The translations under genes and the position numbers were made by a program. From assembly GCA_020436165.1 (NCBI GenBank), contig JAGQYI010000046.1, positions 1 to 52,014 of the forward strand: a stretch of DNA of 52,014 nt. Direction: 5' to 3'. Positions 6,621-14,172 of this stretch are shown here, piece by piece (the stretch's first letter is position 1; the number at the start of each line of letters is the position of its first letter). Source of the stretch: Cyclobacteriaceae bacterium. Lineage in GTDB: Bacteria > Bacteroidota > Bacteroidia > Cytophagales > Cyclobacteriaceae. The notes beneath the pieces are model-generated. The model was not told where the DNA came from, made no database searches, and saw only the letters and a program-made list of their open reading frames with translations.

Positions 6621-6702
6621 TGCGCACGAAAGGATTCGAACCTTCACACCCGAAGGCACTGCCGCCTGAAGACAGCGTGTCTACCAATTTCACCACGTGC
6701 GC
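6621..6702 (-). tRNA. tRNA-Leu (anticodon CAG)
   Basis: A class II tRNA of 82 bases. Acceptor GCGCACG pairs with CGTGCGC with discriminator A; the D arm has GGTGAAATTGGTAGACAC; the anticodon stem CTGTC/GGCAG encloses TTCAGGC, giving anticodon CAG; a long variable arm (TGCCTTCGGGTG) is typical of leucine; the T arm holds GGTTCGAATCC. It reads CUG. Its ends are the same as those of the neighbouring tRNA-Leu(GAG), 28 bases away. CCA is not encoded. Confidence 0.95.
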
Positions 6703-6730
6703 ATGTACTAATTCAGAGAACTTCCTTTTG

Positions 6731-6814
6731 TGCGCACGAGAGGATTCGAACCTCCACACTCGTAAGAGCACCAGCCCCTCAAGCTGGCGTGTCTACCGGT
6801 TTCACCACGTGCGC
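6731..6814 (-). tRNA. tRNA-Leu (anticodon GAG)
   Basis: A class II tRNA of 84 bases with the same acceptor strands as the adjacent tRNA-Leu. The anticodon stem CCAGC/GCTGG encloses TTGAGGG, giving anticodon GAG, which reads CUC and CUU. The variable arm (TGCTCTTACGAGTG) is long. The T arm holds GGTTCGAATCC. It is the upstream member of the tandem leucine pair in the direction of transcription. Confidence 0.95.
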
Positions 6815-6891
6815 ATTCTAAGGCCACAAAAGTAGCAATTTGTTCTCAAAGTAAGAGTAAATTGCAAAGAGGCAATCCAAAAATTGGAAAC

Positions 6892-6915
6892 AAAAAAGGC
6901 CGTCAGAAAACGGCC
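6892..6915 (-). terminator. Terminator after the initiator tRNA
   Basis: The hairpin GGCCGT (6898-6903) / ACGGCC (6910-6915) with a six-base loop is followed on the minus strand by TTTTTT (6897-6892). It lies ten bases after the 3' end of the initiator tRNA and ends that transcript. It separates the tRNA-Met from the leucine pair. Confidence 0.85.
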
Positions 6916-6925
6916 TTTTACTTAG

Positions 6926-6998
<73 letters not shown>

Positions 6999-7086
6999 AT
7001 ATATTTTCAATAAGTTGTTTCTATGATTCGTACCTAGCCTTTTGCTAAGGGAGTACAAAAATAGAGTTTCATAATCGAAAAACAAA

Positions 7087-7094
7087 TACCTTTG
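7087..7094 (+). promoter_or_regulatory. Promoter -7 box (TACCTTTG) before era
   Basis: TACCTTTG matches the Bacteroidota -7 consensus TAnnTTTG exactly and lies 16 bases before the era start codon. TTTC at 7067-7070, 16 bases upstream, may be a weak -33 element. Confidence 0.5.
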
Positions 7095-7110
7095 CAACTT
7101 AATCTGAAAA

Positions 7111-7995
7111 ATGGAAGGCAAAGAACATAAAGCAGGCTTCGTTAGCATCATTGGTAAACCCAATGTTGGTAAATCAACGCTTATGAACCAACTGGTTGGT
7201 GAGCGCCTCTCCATTATTACTTCCAAAGCCCAGACTACACGACACCGTATCATGGGCATTTTGAGTGGTACCGATTTTCAGATTGTCTATTCCGATACCC
7301 CTGGAATTATCAAACCTCAATACGAATTGCAAAACGCGATGATGCGTTTTGTTAGCACTTCACTAGAAGATGCCGATGTTGTTCTTTTTGTAACCGATCT
7401 GTTCGAGAAATACGATGAAGAGCTTATTGAACGTTTAAAACACCTCAACCAGCCCATTATTTTTATTCTAAACAAAACTGACCTTGCTAAAGGATCCCAG
7501 GTAAAGGACAAATTAACTTATTGGCTGGAGGTTTTTAATCCCTCTAAAGTAGTAGAGGTTTCGGCACTGAAAGGAGAAAACATAGACAAGCTATTTGAGG
7601 CAATATTAGAGCTTCTTCCAACCCATGAAGCTTATTTCCCCAAAGATGAGCTTACTGATAAGCCTGAAAAATTCTTTGTAGAAGAAATTATTCGGGAGAA
7701 GATATTTGAAAATTATAAACAGGAAGTTCCTTATAGTACACAGGTTGAGGTAGAGGAATTCAAAGAAGACAAAAAAATAATACGCATAAGAGCCATAATA
7801 TATGTGGAACGTAAAAGTCAAAAAGGTATTTTGATCGGCAAGGGAGGTGAGTCTTTAAAAAAAGTAGGCATAGCTGCCAGAAAAGACCTTGAGACTTTTT
7901 TTCAGAAACAAATTCATTTGGAAACATATGTAAAAGTGGCTGAAGACTGGCGTAAGAAAAAGCAAGCTTTAAAAAGCTTTGGCTATCAACAATAA
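7111..7995 (+). CDS. era: GTPase Era
   Basis: Era binds 16S rRNA near its 3' end and is needed for assembly of the small ribosomal subunit. The 294-residue protein has the expected family length. The GTPase domain carries the P-loop GKPNVGKS at 15-22, the switch II DTPG around residue 67 and NKTD around 123. The C-terminal type II KH domain contains the RNA-binding GKGGESLKKVG loop. It starts at the ATG following the -7 box at 7087 and is six bases from der, a second ribosome-assembly GTPase on the same strand. Confidence 0.97.
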   Translation: MEGKEHKAGFVSIIGKPNVGKSTLMNQLVGERLSIITSKAQTTRHRIMGILSGTDFQIVYSDTPGIIKPQYELQNAMMRFVSTSLEDADVVLFVTDLFEKYDEELIERLKHLNQPIIFILNKTDLAKGSQVKDKLTYWLEVFNPSKVVEVSALKGENIDKLFEAILELLPTHEAYFPKDELTDKPEKFFVEEIIREKIFENYKQEVPYSTQVEVEEFKEDKKIIRIRAIIYVERKSQKGILIGKGGESLKKVGIAARKDLETFFQKQIHLETYVKVAEDWRKKKQALKSFGYQQ

Positions 7996-8001
7996 ATTAG
8001 C

Positions 8002-9309
8002 ATGGCAAACATAGTTGCAATTGTAGGAAGACCTAATGTGGGTAAATCAACATTTTTTAACCGATTGGTTGAAAAACGAACCGCCATTATGGATAACGAA
8101 AGTGGTGTAACCCGCGACCGCCAGTACGGCTATGCCGAATGGATTGGCAAGCACTTTACAGTAATTGATACCGGGGGCTATGTAAGCGGCTCTGACGATG
8201 TATTTGAAGGCGCTATTCGTGACCAGGTTAAACTTGCCTTGGGAGAAGCCAGTGCAATAATCTTTATGGTTGATTCCAAAGATGGTCTTACGGATTTGGA
8301 TAAGGAGTTTGCCAAAGTTGTTCGCCAGATAAATAAACCGGTATTTGTTGCAGCCAACAAAGCTGATACAACAGAAATATCATACAATTCAGCTGAGTTT
8401 TATGGGCTTGGTTTTGACGAGGTTTTCCCAATTTCTTCTGCCAATGGTTCAGGAACAGGCGAATTACTGGATGAAGTTGTAAAAACATTTGAAACAGATG
8501 ATATTGAAAATCCTGAAGAAGGAATTCCAAGAATAGCCATTTTGGGTAGGCCAAATGCAGGAAAGTCCTCTTTCGTAAATGCCCTGCTTGGTGAGGATCG
8601 TACCATTGTTACGGACGAAGCCGGAACGACAAGAGATGCAATTAATGCACGCTATAAAATGTTTGGCAAGGATTTTATTCTTACAGACACAGCAGGCATA
8701 CGCAAAAAAGCGAAAGTGAAGAATGACCTTGAGTTCTATTCTGTGCTTAGATCTTTGCAGGCCTTACAAGATAGCGATGTTTGCATTGTGCTGGTTGATG
8801 CCAGCAGGGGCTTGGAGGCCCAAGATGTTAATATAATAGCTCTTGCAGACAAGTATGGCAAGGGAGTTATGATAATGGTGAACAAGTGGGATCTGATTGA
8901 AAAGGATACTAACTCTGCAGAAAAGTTCAGAAAAGAAATGCAGCAAAAGCTTGGCCCCTTAGGCTATGCCCCGGTTGTTTTTACCTCTGTACTAAATAAG
9001 CAGCGTATTTTTAAAGCCATTGAAACAGCCGTTCAGATTTATGAAAACAAGGAACAGAAAATTTCTACTTCAAAATTGAACGATATCCTGTTGCCAGAAA
9101 TTGAGAGATACCCTCCCCCGGCAATAAAGGGTAAGTACATAAAAATAAAGTATGTAACCCAATTGCCTACTAAAACTGTAAGCTTTGCTTTCTTTTGCAA
9201 CCTGCCTCAGTACATAAAGGCACCTTATCAACGATTTCTGGAAAATAAATTAAGGGGTCACTTTGATTTGGATGGAGTACCTATTCGAATATTCTTTAGA
9301 AAAAAATAG
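8002..9309 (+). CDS. der: Ribosome-assembly GTPase Der (EngA)
   Basis: Der has two consecutive GTPase domains and acts in maturation of the 50S subunit. The 435-residue protein shows GRPNVGKS near residue 8 with DTGG and NKAD for the first domain, and GRPNAGKS near 182 with DTAG and NKWD for the second. The C-terminal KH-like domain (about 350-435) ends IRIFFRKK, as usual in the family. It follows era by six bases and was probably transcribed with it. Confidence 0.97.
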   Translation: MANIVAIVGRPNVGKSTFFNRLVEKRTAIMDNESGVTRDRQYGYAEWIGKHFTVIDTGGYVSGSDDVFEGAIRDQVKLALGEASAIIFMVDSKDGLTDLDKEFAKVVRQINKPVFVAANKADTTEISYNSAEFYGLGFDEVFPISSANGSGTGELLDEVVKTFETDDIENPEEGIPRIAILGRPNAGKSSFVNALLGEDRTIVTDEAGTTRDAINARYKMFGKDFILTDTAGIRKKAKVKNDLEFYSVLRSLQALQDSDVCIVLVDASRGLEAQDVNIIALADKYGKGVMIMVNKWDLIEKDTNSAEKFRKEMQQKLGPLGYAPVVFTSVLNKQRIFKAIETAVQIYENKEQKISTSKLNDILLPEIERYPPPAIKGKYIKIKYVTQLPTKTVSFAFFCNLPQYIKAPYQRFLENKLRGHFDLDGVPIRIFFRKK

Positions 9310-9382
9310 GAGTCTCATTTGGATTATTCTAATTAATTCCAAATTTTTGAGCCTCTAACATTCTTAATCTAACTTTTTTATC

Positions 9383-9604
9383 ATGAAAAAATTATTAACA
9401 CTATTACTTGCCGTTGGTTTTGTATTTGGTATGGCTTCATGTGGTGGTAGCACCTCTTCAAGCGAAGAAAGCACTACAACAGAAGAAACTGCTCCTGCAT
9501 CAGATAGCATGCAAGAAGATGAAACAATAGAAGTTGACTCTGCCGTTATGGAAGATGGAGATACTACTGTTGTTGTTGAGGACTCAGTGGCTGTTTCTGA
9601 GTAA
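9383..9604 (+). CDS. Small acidic lipoprotein
   Basis: A 73-residue protein with a lipoprotein signal peptide (MKKLLTLLLAVGFVFGMASC); Cys20 in the lipobox MASC would be acylated. The mature part is short, low in complexity and very acidic, made mostly of Ser, Thr, Glu, Asp and Val, so it is probably unstructured. The absence of lysine or arginine after the cysteine is notable. It is probably anchored in the inner or outer membrane facing the periplasm. The function is unknown. A strong intrinsic terminator follows. Confidence 0.75.
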   Translation: MKKLLTLLLAVGFVFGMASCGGSTSSSEESTTTEETAPASDSMQEDETIEVDSAVMEDGDTTVVVEDSVAVSE

Positions 9605-9623
9605 TCAAGTTTAAAATATTCAT

Positions 9624-9656
9624 AAGGGAGAAGGCCTGGGGTTTTCTCCCTTTTTT
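9624..9656 (+). terminator. Intrinsic terminator after the small lipoprotein
   Basis: AAGGGAGAA (9624-9632) and TTCTCCCTT (9644-9652) form a nine-base-pair stem whose 3' arm runs into TTTTTT (9651-9656). It lies 20 bases after the lipoprotein stop codon and only a few bases before the start codon of the next gene. Confidence 0.85.
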
Positions 9657-9661
9657 GTTTT

Positions 9662-10255
9662 ATGAGAGAAATACTAGCTCCCTATCTTCCCGAAGCATCC
9701 ATTGAGTACTGCACTCAATTGAGCAGTCAATATGACTTTAAGCTTGATTTTAGCTTTAATCGAAAAACTAAATTCGGTCACTACAAGTACATTCCTCAAA
9801 CCAAACAACATATTATCTCCATAAATAGAGGTTTAAGCAAGCCCTTGTTTTTAATAACTTACCTGCACGAGTTAGCTCATCTGGATGTAACACTTAACTA
9901 CGGACGAAGAGTTCGGCCTCATGGTACAGAATGGAAAAATACATTTTCAAAATTCTTGCGACCTGTTTTAACTGAAGATGTATTTGAATCTAATCTTTTA
10001 AGGGTTCTTATTAAGCATAGTTACAAGCCTAAGGCATCCTTAGTGGCAGATCCTAGTCTTTGGAAAGAGCTATTCGAAGAAAATTTATTGGAGATAACCA
10101 CCCTTGATGAAATAGAAGAGGGAGAAATTTTTGTTTATAAAAACCGAACATTCAAAAAACTAAAGAATCGAAGGACAAGAGCATTGTGCTATGAGCCCTC
10201 ATCAAAACAAAAATACCTGATACCCAGACTTGTTAAAGTAGAGCCTAAACATTAA
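9662..10255 (+). CDS. SprT-like zinc metalloprotease-fold protein
   Basis: A 197-residue protein with the zinc-binding motif HELAH at residues 69-73 and the downstream HGTEW motif (HGTEWKNTFSKFLRP) characteristic of the SprT family. A C-terminal region from about 125 on would hold the zinc-ribbon-like part, but I see only one cysteine (LCYEP), so the ribbon seems degenerate. SprT-like proteins in eukaryotes remove DNA-protein crosslinks; the bacterial role is not established. The ATG at 9662 comes only five bases after the upstream terminator's T-tract. The end overlaps the convergent murQ by four bases. Confidence 0.82.
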   Translation: MREILAPYLPEASIEYCTQLSSQYDFKLDFSFNRKTKFGHYKYIPQTKQHIISINRGLSKPLFLITYLHELAHLDVTLNYGRRVRPHGTEWKNTFSKFLRPVLTEDVFESNLLRVLIKHSYKPKASLVADPSLWKELFEENLLEITTLDEIEEGEIFVYKNRTFKKLKNRRTRALCYEPSSKQKYLIPRLVKVEPKH

Positions 10256-11064
10256 CCTTCGTTATTATAAGCAGCAAGAGCCTTTCTAACAGAACCATAC
10301 TTTAAGAGTAATTCTTGAGCCAGTTTCTGGTCAACCTTGAGCTCTTCCATTATCATTTGAGTACCCCTTTTTACCAACTTGTTATTTGTAAGTTGCATAT
10401 CCACCATTTTATTGCCTCTTATCCTGCCTAACTGTATCATTGTGGCAGTTGAGATCATATTGAGCACGAGCTTTTGTGCAGTGCCGGCTTTCATGCGGGT
10501 GCTTCCGGTAACAAATTCAGGCCCTACTACAACTTCAACAGGGTATTCTGTTACTTCTGCCAATTTAGTGTTTGAGTTACAGGTAATACATCCTGTTATA
10601 AGTCCATTTTTTCTTGCAGTCTCTATTGCTCCAATTACATATGGGGTTCTTCCCGAAGCTGCCAGTCCAATTAATACATCCTTTTCAGAAATCTGGAATT
10701 CTGTTAAATCCCTCCACCCCTGCTCCAAATCGTCCTCTGCAAATTCTGCTGCCTTACGAATGGCTTTATCGCCTCCGGCCATTATACCAATAACAAGGCC
10801 ATCTTCCACTCCAAACGTTGGTGGACACTCAGATGCATCGACAATGCCTAAACGACCACTTGTACCAGCACCAATATAGAAGAGTCTACCACCAGCTTTT
10901 AGTTTTTTTACAACTTCAGCCACCAGTCTTTCTATTTGAGGGAGTGACTTCTCTACCGCTTCGGGAACAGTTTTATCCTCCTTATTAATATTCTTTAATA
11001 GATCTGCTATTGGCATGTGTTCCAACGCTTCATACCTAGAGGACTGTTCTGTGGTGTCTTTCAA
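10252..11064 (-). CDS. murQ: N-acetylmuramic acid 6-phosphate etherase
   Basis: MurQ removes the lactyl ether from MurNAc-6-phosphate, giving GlcNAc-6-phosphate in murein recycling. The protein has a SIS (sugar isomerase) domain with the family motif GAGTSGRLG around residue 67 and DASECPPTFGV; TGSTRMKAGTAQK follows, and a C-terminal helical region. I placed the start at TTG 11064, one base after the stop of the kinase gene upstream; an earlier in-frame TTG at 11094 would add ten residues and overlap the kinase. No ATG is available before the conserved TTEQSS stretch. It is cotranscribed with the kinase and dipeptidase genes. Confidence 0.92.
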   Translation of the reverse strand: MKDTTEQSSRYEALEHMPIADLLKNINKEDKTVPEAVEKSLPQIERLVAEVVKKLKAGGRLFYIGAGTSGRLGIVDASECPPTFGVEDGLVIGIMAGGDKAIRKAAEFAEDDLEQGWRDLTEFQISEKDVLIGLAASGRTPYVIGAIETARKNGLITGCITCNSNTKLAEVTEYPVEVVVGPEFVTGSTRMKAGTAQKLVLNMISTATMIQLGRIRGNKMVDMQLTNNKLVKRGTQMIMEELKVDQKLAQELLLKYGSVRKALAAYNNEG

Positions 11065-11065
11065 T

Positions 11066-11905
11066 TTATTGATTTTTAATATGGTACTCAACAAGCAAAT
11101 CTGCAGGCTGCTGAACTATCTTGCCCAATTTAAAACCTTTGCTTTCAATTATATCTTTCAAATTATTGTCAAAGTAATGAGCTATAGATCCTACAAAATT
11201 AAAACTCAATTCATCTGCCAAAGAGTATTTACTTAATAATGTTACAAACCCTTCCAATTCTGTGGTTATTAAATCCTGAATCTCTTTTTCTCCCCTGTGC
11301 GAATGCAAAACCCTTGTGCAAGATGCGATAAATCTATTGGGTGATTCGGATCGGTAAACATGCTCAATGATATCTTCGTAGGACAATCCCAGATCAGTGC
11401 AGATTGATTGAGATAGCTGTTCGGAAAACTCATTTCTTAAAAGCTTTCTCAAAAGAGATTTACCAAGTGCAACTCCACTTCCCTCATCGCCTAAAATATA
11501 ACCTAGCGGTTTTATATGTTCAATGATCGCATGGCCATTATAAAGTGCGCTATTCGATCCTGTACCTAATATAGCAATGATGCCCTTATCAGAGCCGCAG
11601 GTAGCTCTGGCTGCAGCAAGTAAGTCAGATTCAACCTTAATTTCACAATTTGTAAATATTGATTTCAGCCATTCAGCAGTACTCTTTTTGACTTTTGGTG
11701 TGGCTGTTCCCGCACTATAAAACCATACATTGGATACGTTGCTAAACCATGATGATGGTAATTCCTTCTTTATTACCTCAATAAATTTGTCCTTATTAAA
11801 AAAAAGAGGGTTAAGTCCCCTGGTAGATGCCTTCTCATGAATGCCACCAGCATCAAACAAGCGCCATTCCGTTTTGGTAGAACCACTATCTGCAATAAGC
11901 CACAT
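11066..11905 (-). CDS. BadF/BcrA-type N-acetylhexosamine kinase
   Basis: A 279-residue protein of the actin-like ATPase superfamily (BadF/BadG/BcrA/BcrD group). ATP-binding signatures are ADSGSTKTEWRL at 4-15 (phosphate 1), ILGTGSNSAL around 114 (phosphate 2) and GDEGSGVALGKSLLRKLL. Such kinases phosphorylate GlcNAc or both GlcNAc and MurNAc (MurK). Its place directly before murQ favours a role in making the MurQ substrate or the GlcNAc-6-phosphate that follows. Which sugar it prefers cannot be read from the sequence. It shares one base with the end of the cytochrome-b5-like gene upstream. Confidence 0.85.
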   Translation of the reverse strand: MWLIADSGSTKTEWRLFDAGGIHEKASTRGLNPLFFNKDKFIEVIKKELPSSWFSNVSNVWFYSAGTATPKVKKSTAEWLKSIFTNCEIKVESDLLAAARATCGSDKGIIAILGTGSNSALYNGHAIIEHIKPLGYILGDEGSGVALGKSLLRKLLRNEFSEQLSQSICTDLGLSYEDIIEHVYRSESPNRFIASCTRVLHSHRGEKEIQDLITTELEGFVTLLSKYSLADELSFNFVGSIAHYFDNNLKDIIESKGFKLGKIVQQPADLLVEYHIKNQ

Positions 11906-12135
11906 TATGTTTTGAGTTTACCAACTACCTCAAATTTATCAAATACTTTTTCAGTATGTGGTGCATCCTTAAGTTCATCGGTCAAATCCTGCCCTGCCCA
12001 ATGTTCGTAATGGTTGCCTGTCTTCCAAAACCTGGATCTACTTACATCGTAAATCAATCCTTTGTAGGCAATCCAAACCTCTTCTCTGTCCTGACCATTA
12101 CGGAGTGCGAGTTGAGAATTGGTAAATGCATCCAT
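11905..12135 (-). CDS. Cytochrome b5-like heme/steroid-binding domain protein
   Basis: A 76-residue protein that is nearly all one cytochrome b5-like domain: AYKGLIYDVSRSRFWKTGNHYEHWAGQDLTDELKDAPHTEKVFDKFEVVG follows the minimal heme/steroid-binding pattern, with possible heme-binding histidines in NHYEHWAG and APHTEKV. It has no signal peptide or membrane segment, so it acts in the cytoplasm. The gene overlaps both neighbours by one base and is embedded in a murein-recycling operon, though a link between that pathway and a b5-like protein is not known to me. The ligand is not predictable. Confidence 0.82.
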   Translation of the reverse strand: MDAFTNSQLALRNGQDREEVWIAYKGLIYDVSRSRFWKTGNHYEHWAGQDLTDELKDAPHTEKVFDKFEVVGKLKT

Positions 12136-13262
12136 TAATTAGTTGCTTTAGATGCATACTCTTCAACTTCCTGCCAAACTCTAAAAATATTTTTATTACA
12201 TATTTTTTCTATGTCTTCTGTCGAATAACCTCTTTTCAATAATTCGTAAATCACATTAGGTTCTTCAGAAACGTCCTTAACATCTTTCGGCAATCGATCG
12301 ACACCATCAAAATCTGACCCCAATCCTACATAATCTATGCCCACTAATTTTACCACATGGTCAATATGGTCGGCAATTTGGGAAGCTGTAGTAAATACAG
12401 TTGAGTCAACATTATCTCCCCTAAATCTTGGGTCGAGAAAAAACGAACCATAGTTTATTTGAATAACTCCGCCATTTTTGGCCAGGGCTTTTATCATATC
12501 ATCAGACATGTTGCGCTCAAGGCCTGGAGTAAAATACCTGCAGGAAGAATGGGACGCAATCACTGGCACCTTCGTAGTCTTCATAACATCATAAAATGCG
12601 CTATCGCTTACATGGGAAATATCTACCATAATACCCACCCTATTCATCTCTTTTACTACTTCCTCTCCAAACTCGCTAAGCCCGTTCCATAAATGTGTTG
12701 TATCATAAGAAGAATCGCATATATGATTTGCTTTAGCATGTGTAAGGGTAATATATCTAATTCCCCTATCATGAAAATAGTGAACATTGGCCAGGTCATG
12801 TTCAATTGGAGATCCATTTTCCATACCCATAGGTAAAGAGATCAGACCTTTGGCAAACTGTTTCTTTACCTGGGAAGGAGATGTGGCAATGGCAAATTTA
12901 TCAGGATGAGATGCCGCTAAATTTTTCACTAAATCAATCAGGCTGTCCGCTAAGGACTTGGCTCCGTTATCTTCTCTATCCGAGGGAACATAAATAGACA
13001 TAAATGGTGCATCAAGTCCACCTTTTTTTGCACGAACATAATCAAAGTGCCCGTCTGCAGTTTGTACAGAAATATCTTCTGGGTGGTGACTCAGTCGGTA
13101 AGGAATATCAACATGTGTATCAACAATAATAAAAGCATGTGCCAAAGAATCGGCCAGCGCATGCAATTGTTCATCTGTTAGTGGCTCTTTTTTTTGCTCT
13201 TTAGACGTACATGCCATCGCAAAAGCAAAAACAAGAGATAGGTAAATAATCGAACGTTTCAT
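12135..13262 (-). CDS. M19 membrane dipeptidase, lipoprotein
   Basis: A zinc-dependent dipeptidase of the renal dipeptidase family (M19). The 375-residue protein has a lipoprotein signal (MKRSIIYLSLVFAFAMACTS), the metal-binding VDTHVDIPYRL near the start of the mature domain, a bridging Glu in SLPMGMENGSP, and SHSSCR and GSDFDGVD motifs. It would cleave dipeptides, perhaps murein-derived, at the periplasmic face. I chose ATG 13262, which gives a standard signal peptide; an in-frame start seven codons earlier would add a charged leader. It is the first gene of the murQ operon as seen in gene order, and it is divergent from the DUF2520 gene. Confidence 0.88.
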   Translation of the reverse strand: MKRSIIYLSLVFAFAMACTSKEQKKEPLTDEQLHALADSLAHAFIIVDTHVDIPYRLSHHPEDISVQTADGHFDYVRAKKGGLDAPFMSIYVPSDREDNGAKSLADSLIDLVKNLAASHPDKFAIATSPSQVKKQFAKGLISLPMGMENGSPIEHDLANVHYFHDRGIRYITLTHAKANHICDSSYDTTHLWNGLSEFGEEVVKEMNRVGIMVDISHVSDSAFYDVMKTTKVPVIASHSSCRYFTPGLERNMSDDMIKALAKNGGVIQINYGSFFLDPRFRGDNVDSTVFTTASQIADHIDHVVKLVGIDYVGLGSDFDGVDRLPKDVKDVSEEPNVIYELLKRGYSTEDIEKICNKNIFRVWQEVEEYASKATN

Positions 13263-13383
13263 ACTAAAATGTATTTCTTTCAAGATTACAAATTAGTGGA
13301 GATATTTAAAAATGGGATTATCTGAAACTGGGATTTGAAGCTAACCGTTTTTTTAAGGACTTTTGCTAGCTAAAGAATTCAAA

Positions 13384-14172
13384 ATGAGCGGTAAATACCA
13401 GGTCGACTTTATTGGAGCGGGCAATGTTGCATGGCATTTGGCGCCAGCTCTGGAAAACGCAGGGGTGACCGTACGAAATATTTATAGCCGTGAACCTAAG
13501 AATGCCAAAAAACTTGCCGAAAGGCTTTACGAAGGACAGGTACAAACTGACCTTGATTTTTCTGAAAGCTTTTCAAACATCTTCATTATTGCAGTTTCGG
13601 ACGATGCTATTGAAGAGGTAGCAAAAGAAATTGTTTTACCGGAAGATGCCATCCTTGTTCATACGTCTGGATCGATACCATTAAGTATTCTTGGCTATGC
13701 TGCAACACCAAACATTGGGGTATTTTACCCACTTCAAACTTTTACAAAAAAACAACGCGTTGAATTTGATTCAATTCCTTTTCTAATTGAGGGAGACAAT
13801 AAATTCACTAGTCAGACAATCGGAAAGCTGGGTACTTTGTTGTCTAAAAATGTACAGGAGGTATCCTCAGCGCAAAGGCAGCAAATGCATTTGGCAGCAG
13901 TTTTTGCCTGTAACTTTACGAATTGGATGCTTGGTCAGGCCAAGGAGCTTATGGAAAAAGCAGGATTGGATTATAAGCTTTTGCAACCTCTTATTGCACA
14001 AACGATTAACAATAGCTTTGAAATAGATCCCAAGAATGCGCAAACCGGGCCTGCAAAACGCGGAGACCTGGAAGTGCTTGATAAGCATATGGAAATGCTT
14101 GACCATGATGCTGATAAGCAAGAGATTTACCGATTGATTTCACAACAGATTCTGGATTTCTACAACGAATGA
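13384..14172 (+). CDS. Rossmann-like and DUF2520 domain protein
   Basis: A 262-residue protein with an N-terminal NAD(P)-binding Rossmann fold (VDFIGAGNVAWHLAPALENAG, GxGNxA motif near residue 11) and a C-terminal helical DUF2520 domain that contains GVFYPLQTF and AVFACNFTNWMLGQA. It resembles 6-phosphogluconate dehydrogenase and NADP-dependent F420 oxidoreductase folds. The substrate is unknown. The ATG at 13384 is preferred to a TTG seven codons earlier. The stop codon overlaps the start of the prenyltransferase gene (ATGA), so they are coupled. Confidence 0.85.
   Translation: MSGKYQVDFIGAGNVAWHLAPALENAGVTVRNIYSREPKNAKKLAERLYEGQVQTDLDFSESFSNIFIIAVSDDAIEEVAKEIVLPEDAILVHTSGSIPLSILGYAATPNIGVFYPLQTFTKKQRVEFDSIPFLIEGDNKFTSQTIGKLGTLLSKNVQEVSSAQRQQMHLAAVFACNFTNWMLGQAKELMEKAGLDYKLLQPLIAQTINNSFEIDPKNAQTGPAKRGDLEVLDKHMEMLDHDADKQEIYRLISQQILDFYNE

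Noticed and set aside
6546-6835. ORFs on both strands across the tRNA-Leu pair
   Set aside because: They are read through from tRNA genes; the two similar RTSTL-like stretches come from the tRNA repeats.
10379-10879. 166-codon plus-strand ORF
   Set aside because: It lies antisense to murQ, which has clear motifs; an open antisense frame is expected from codon bias.
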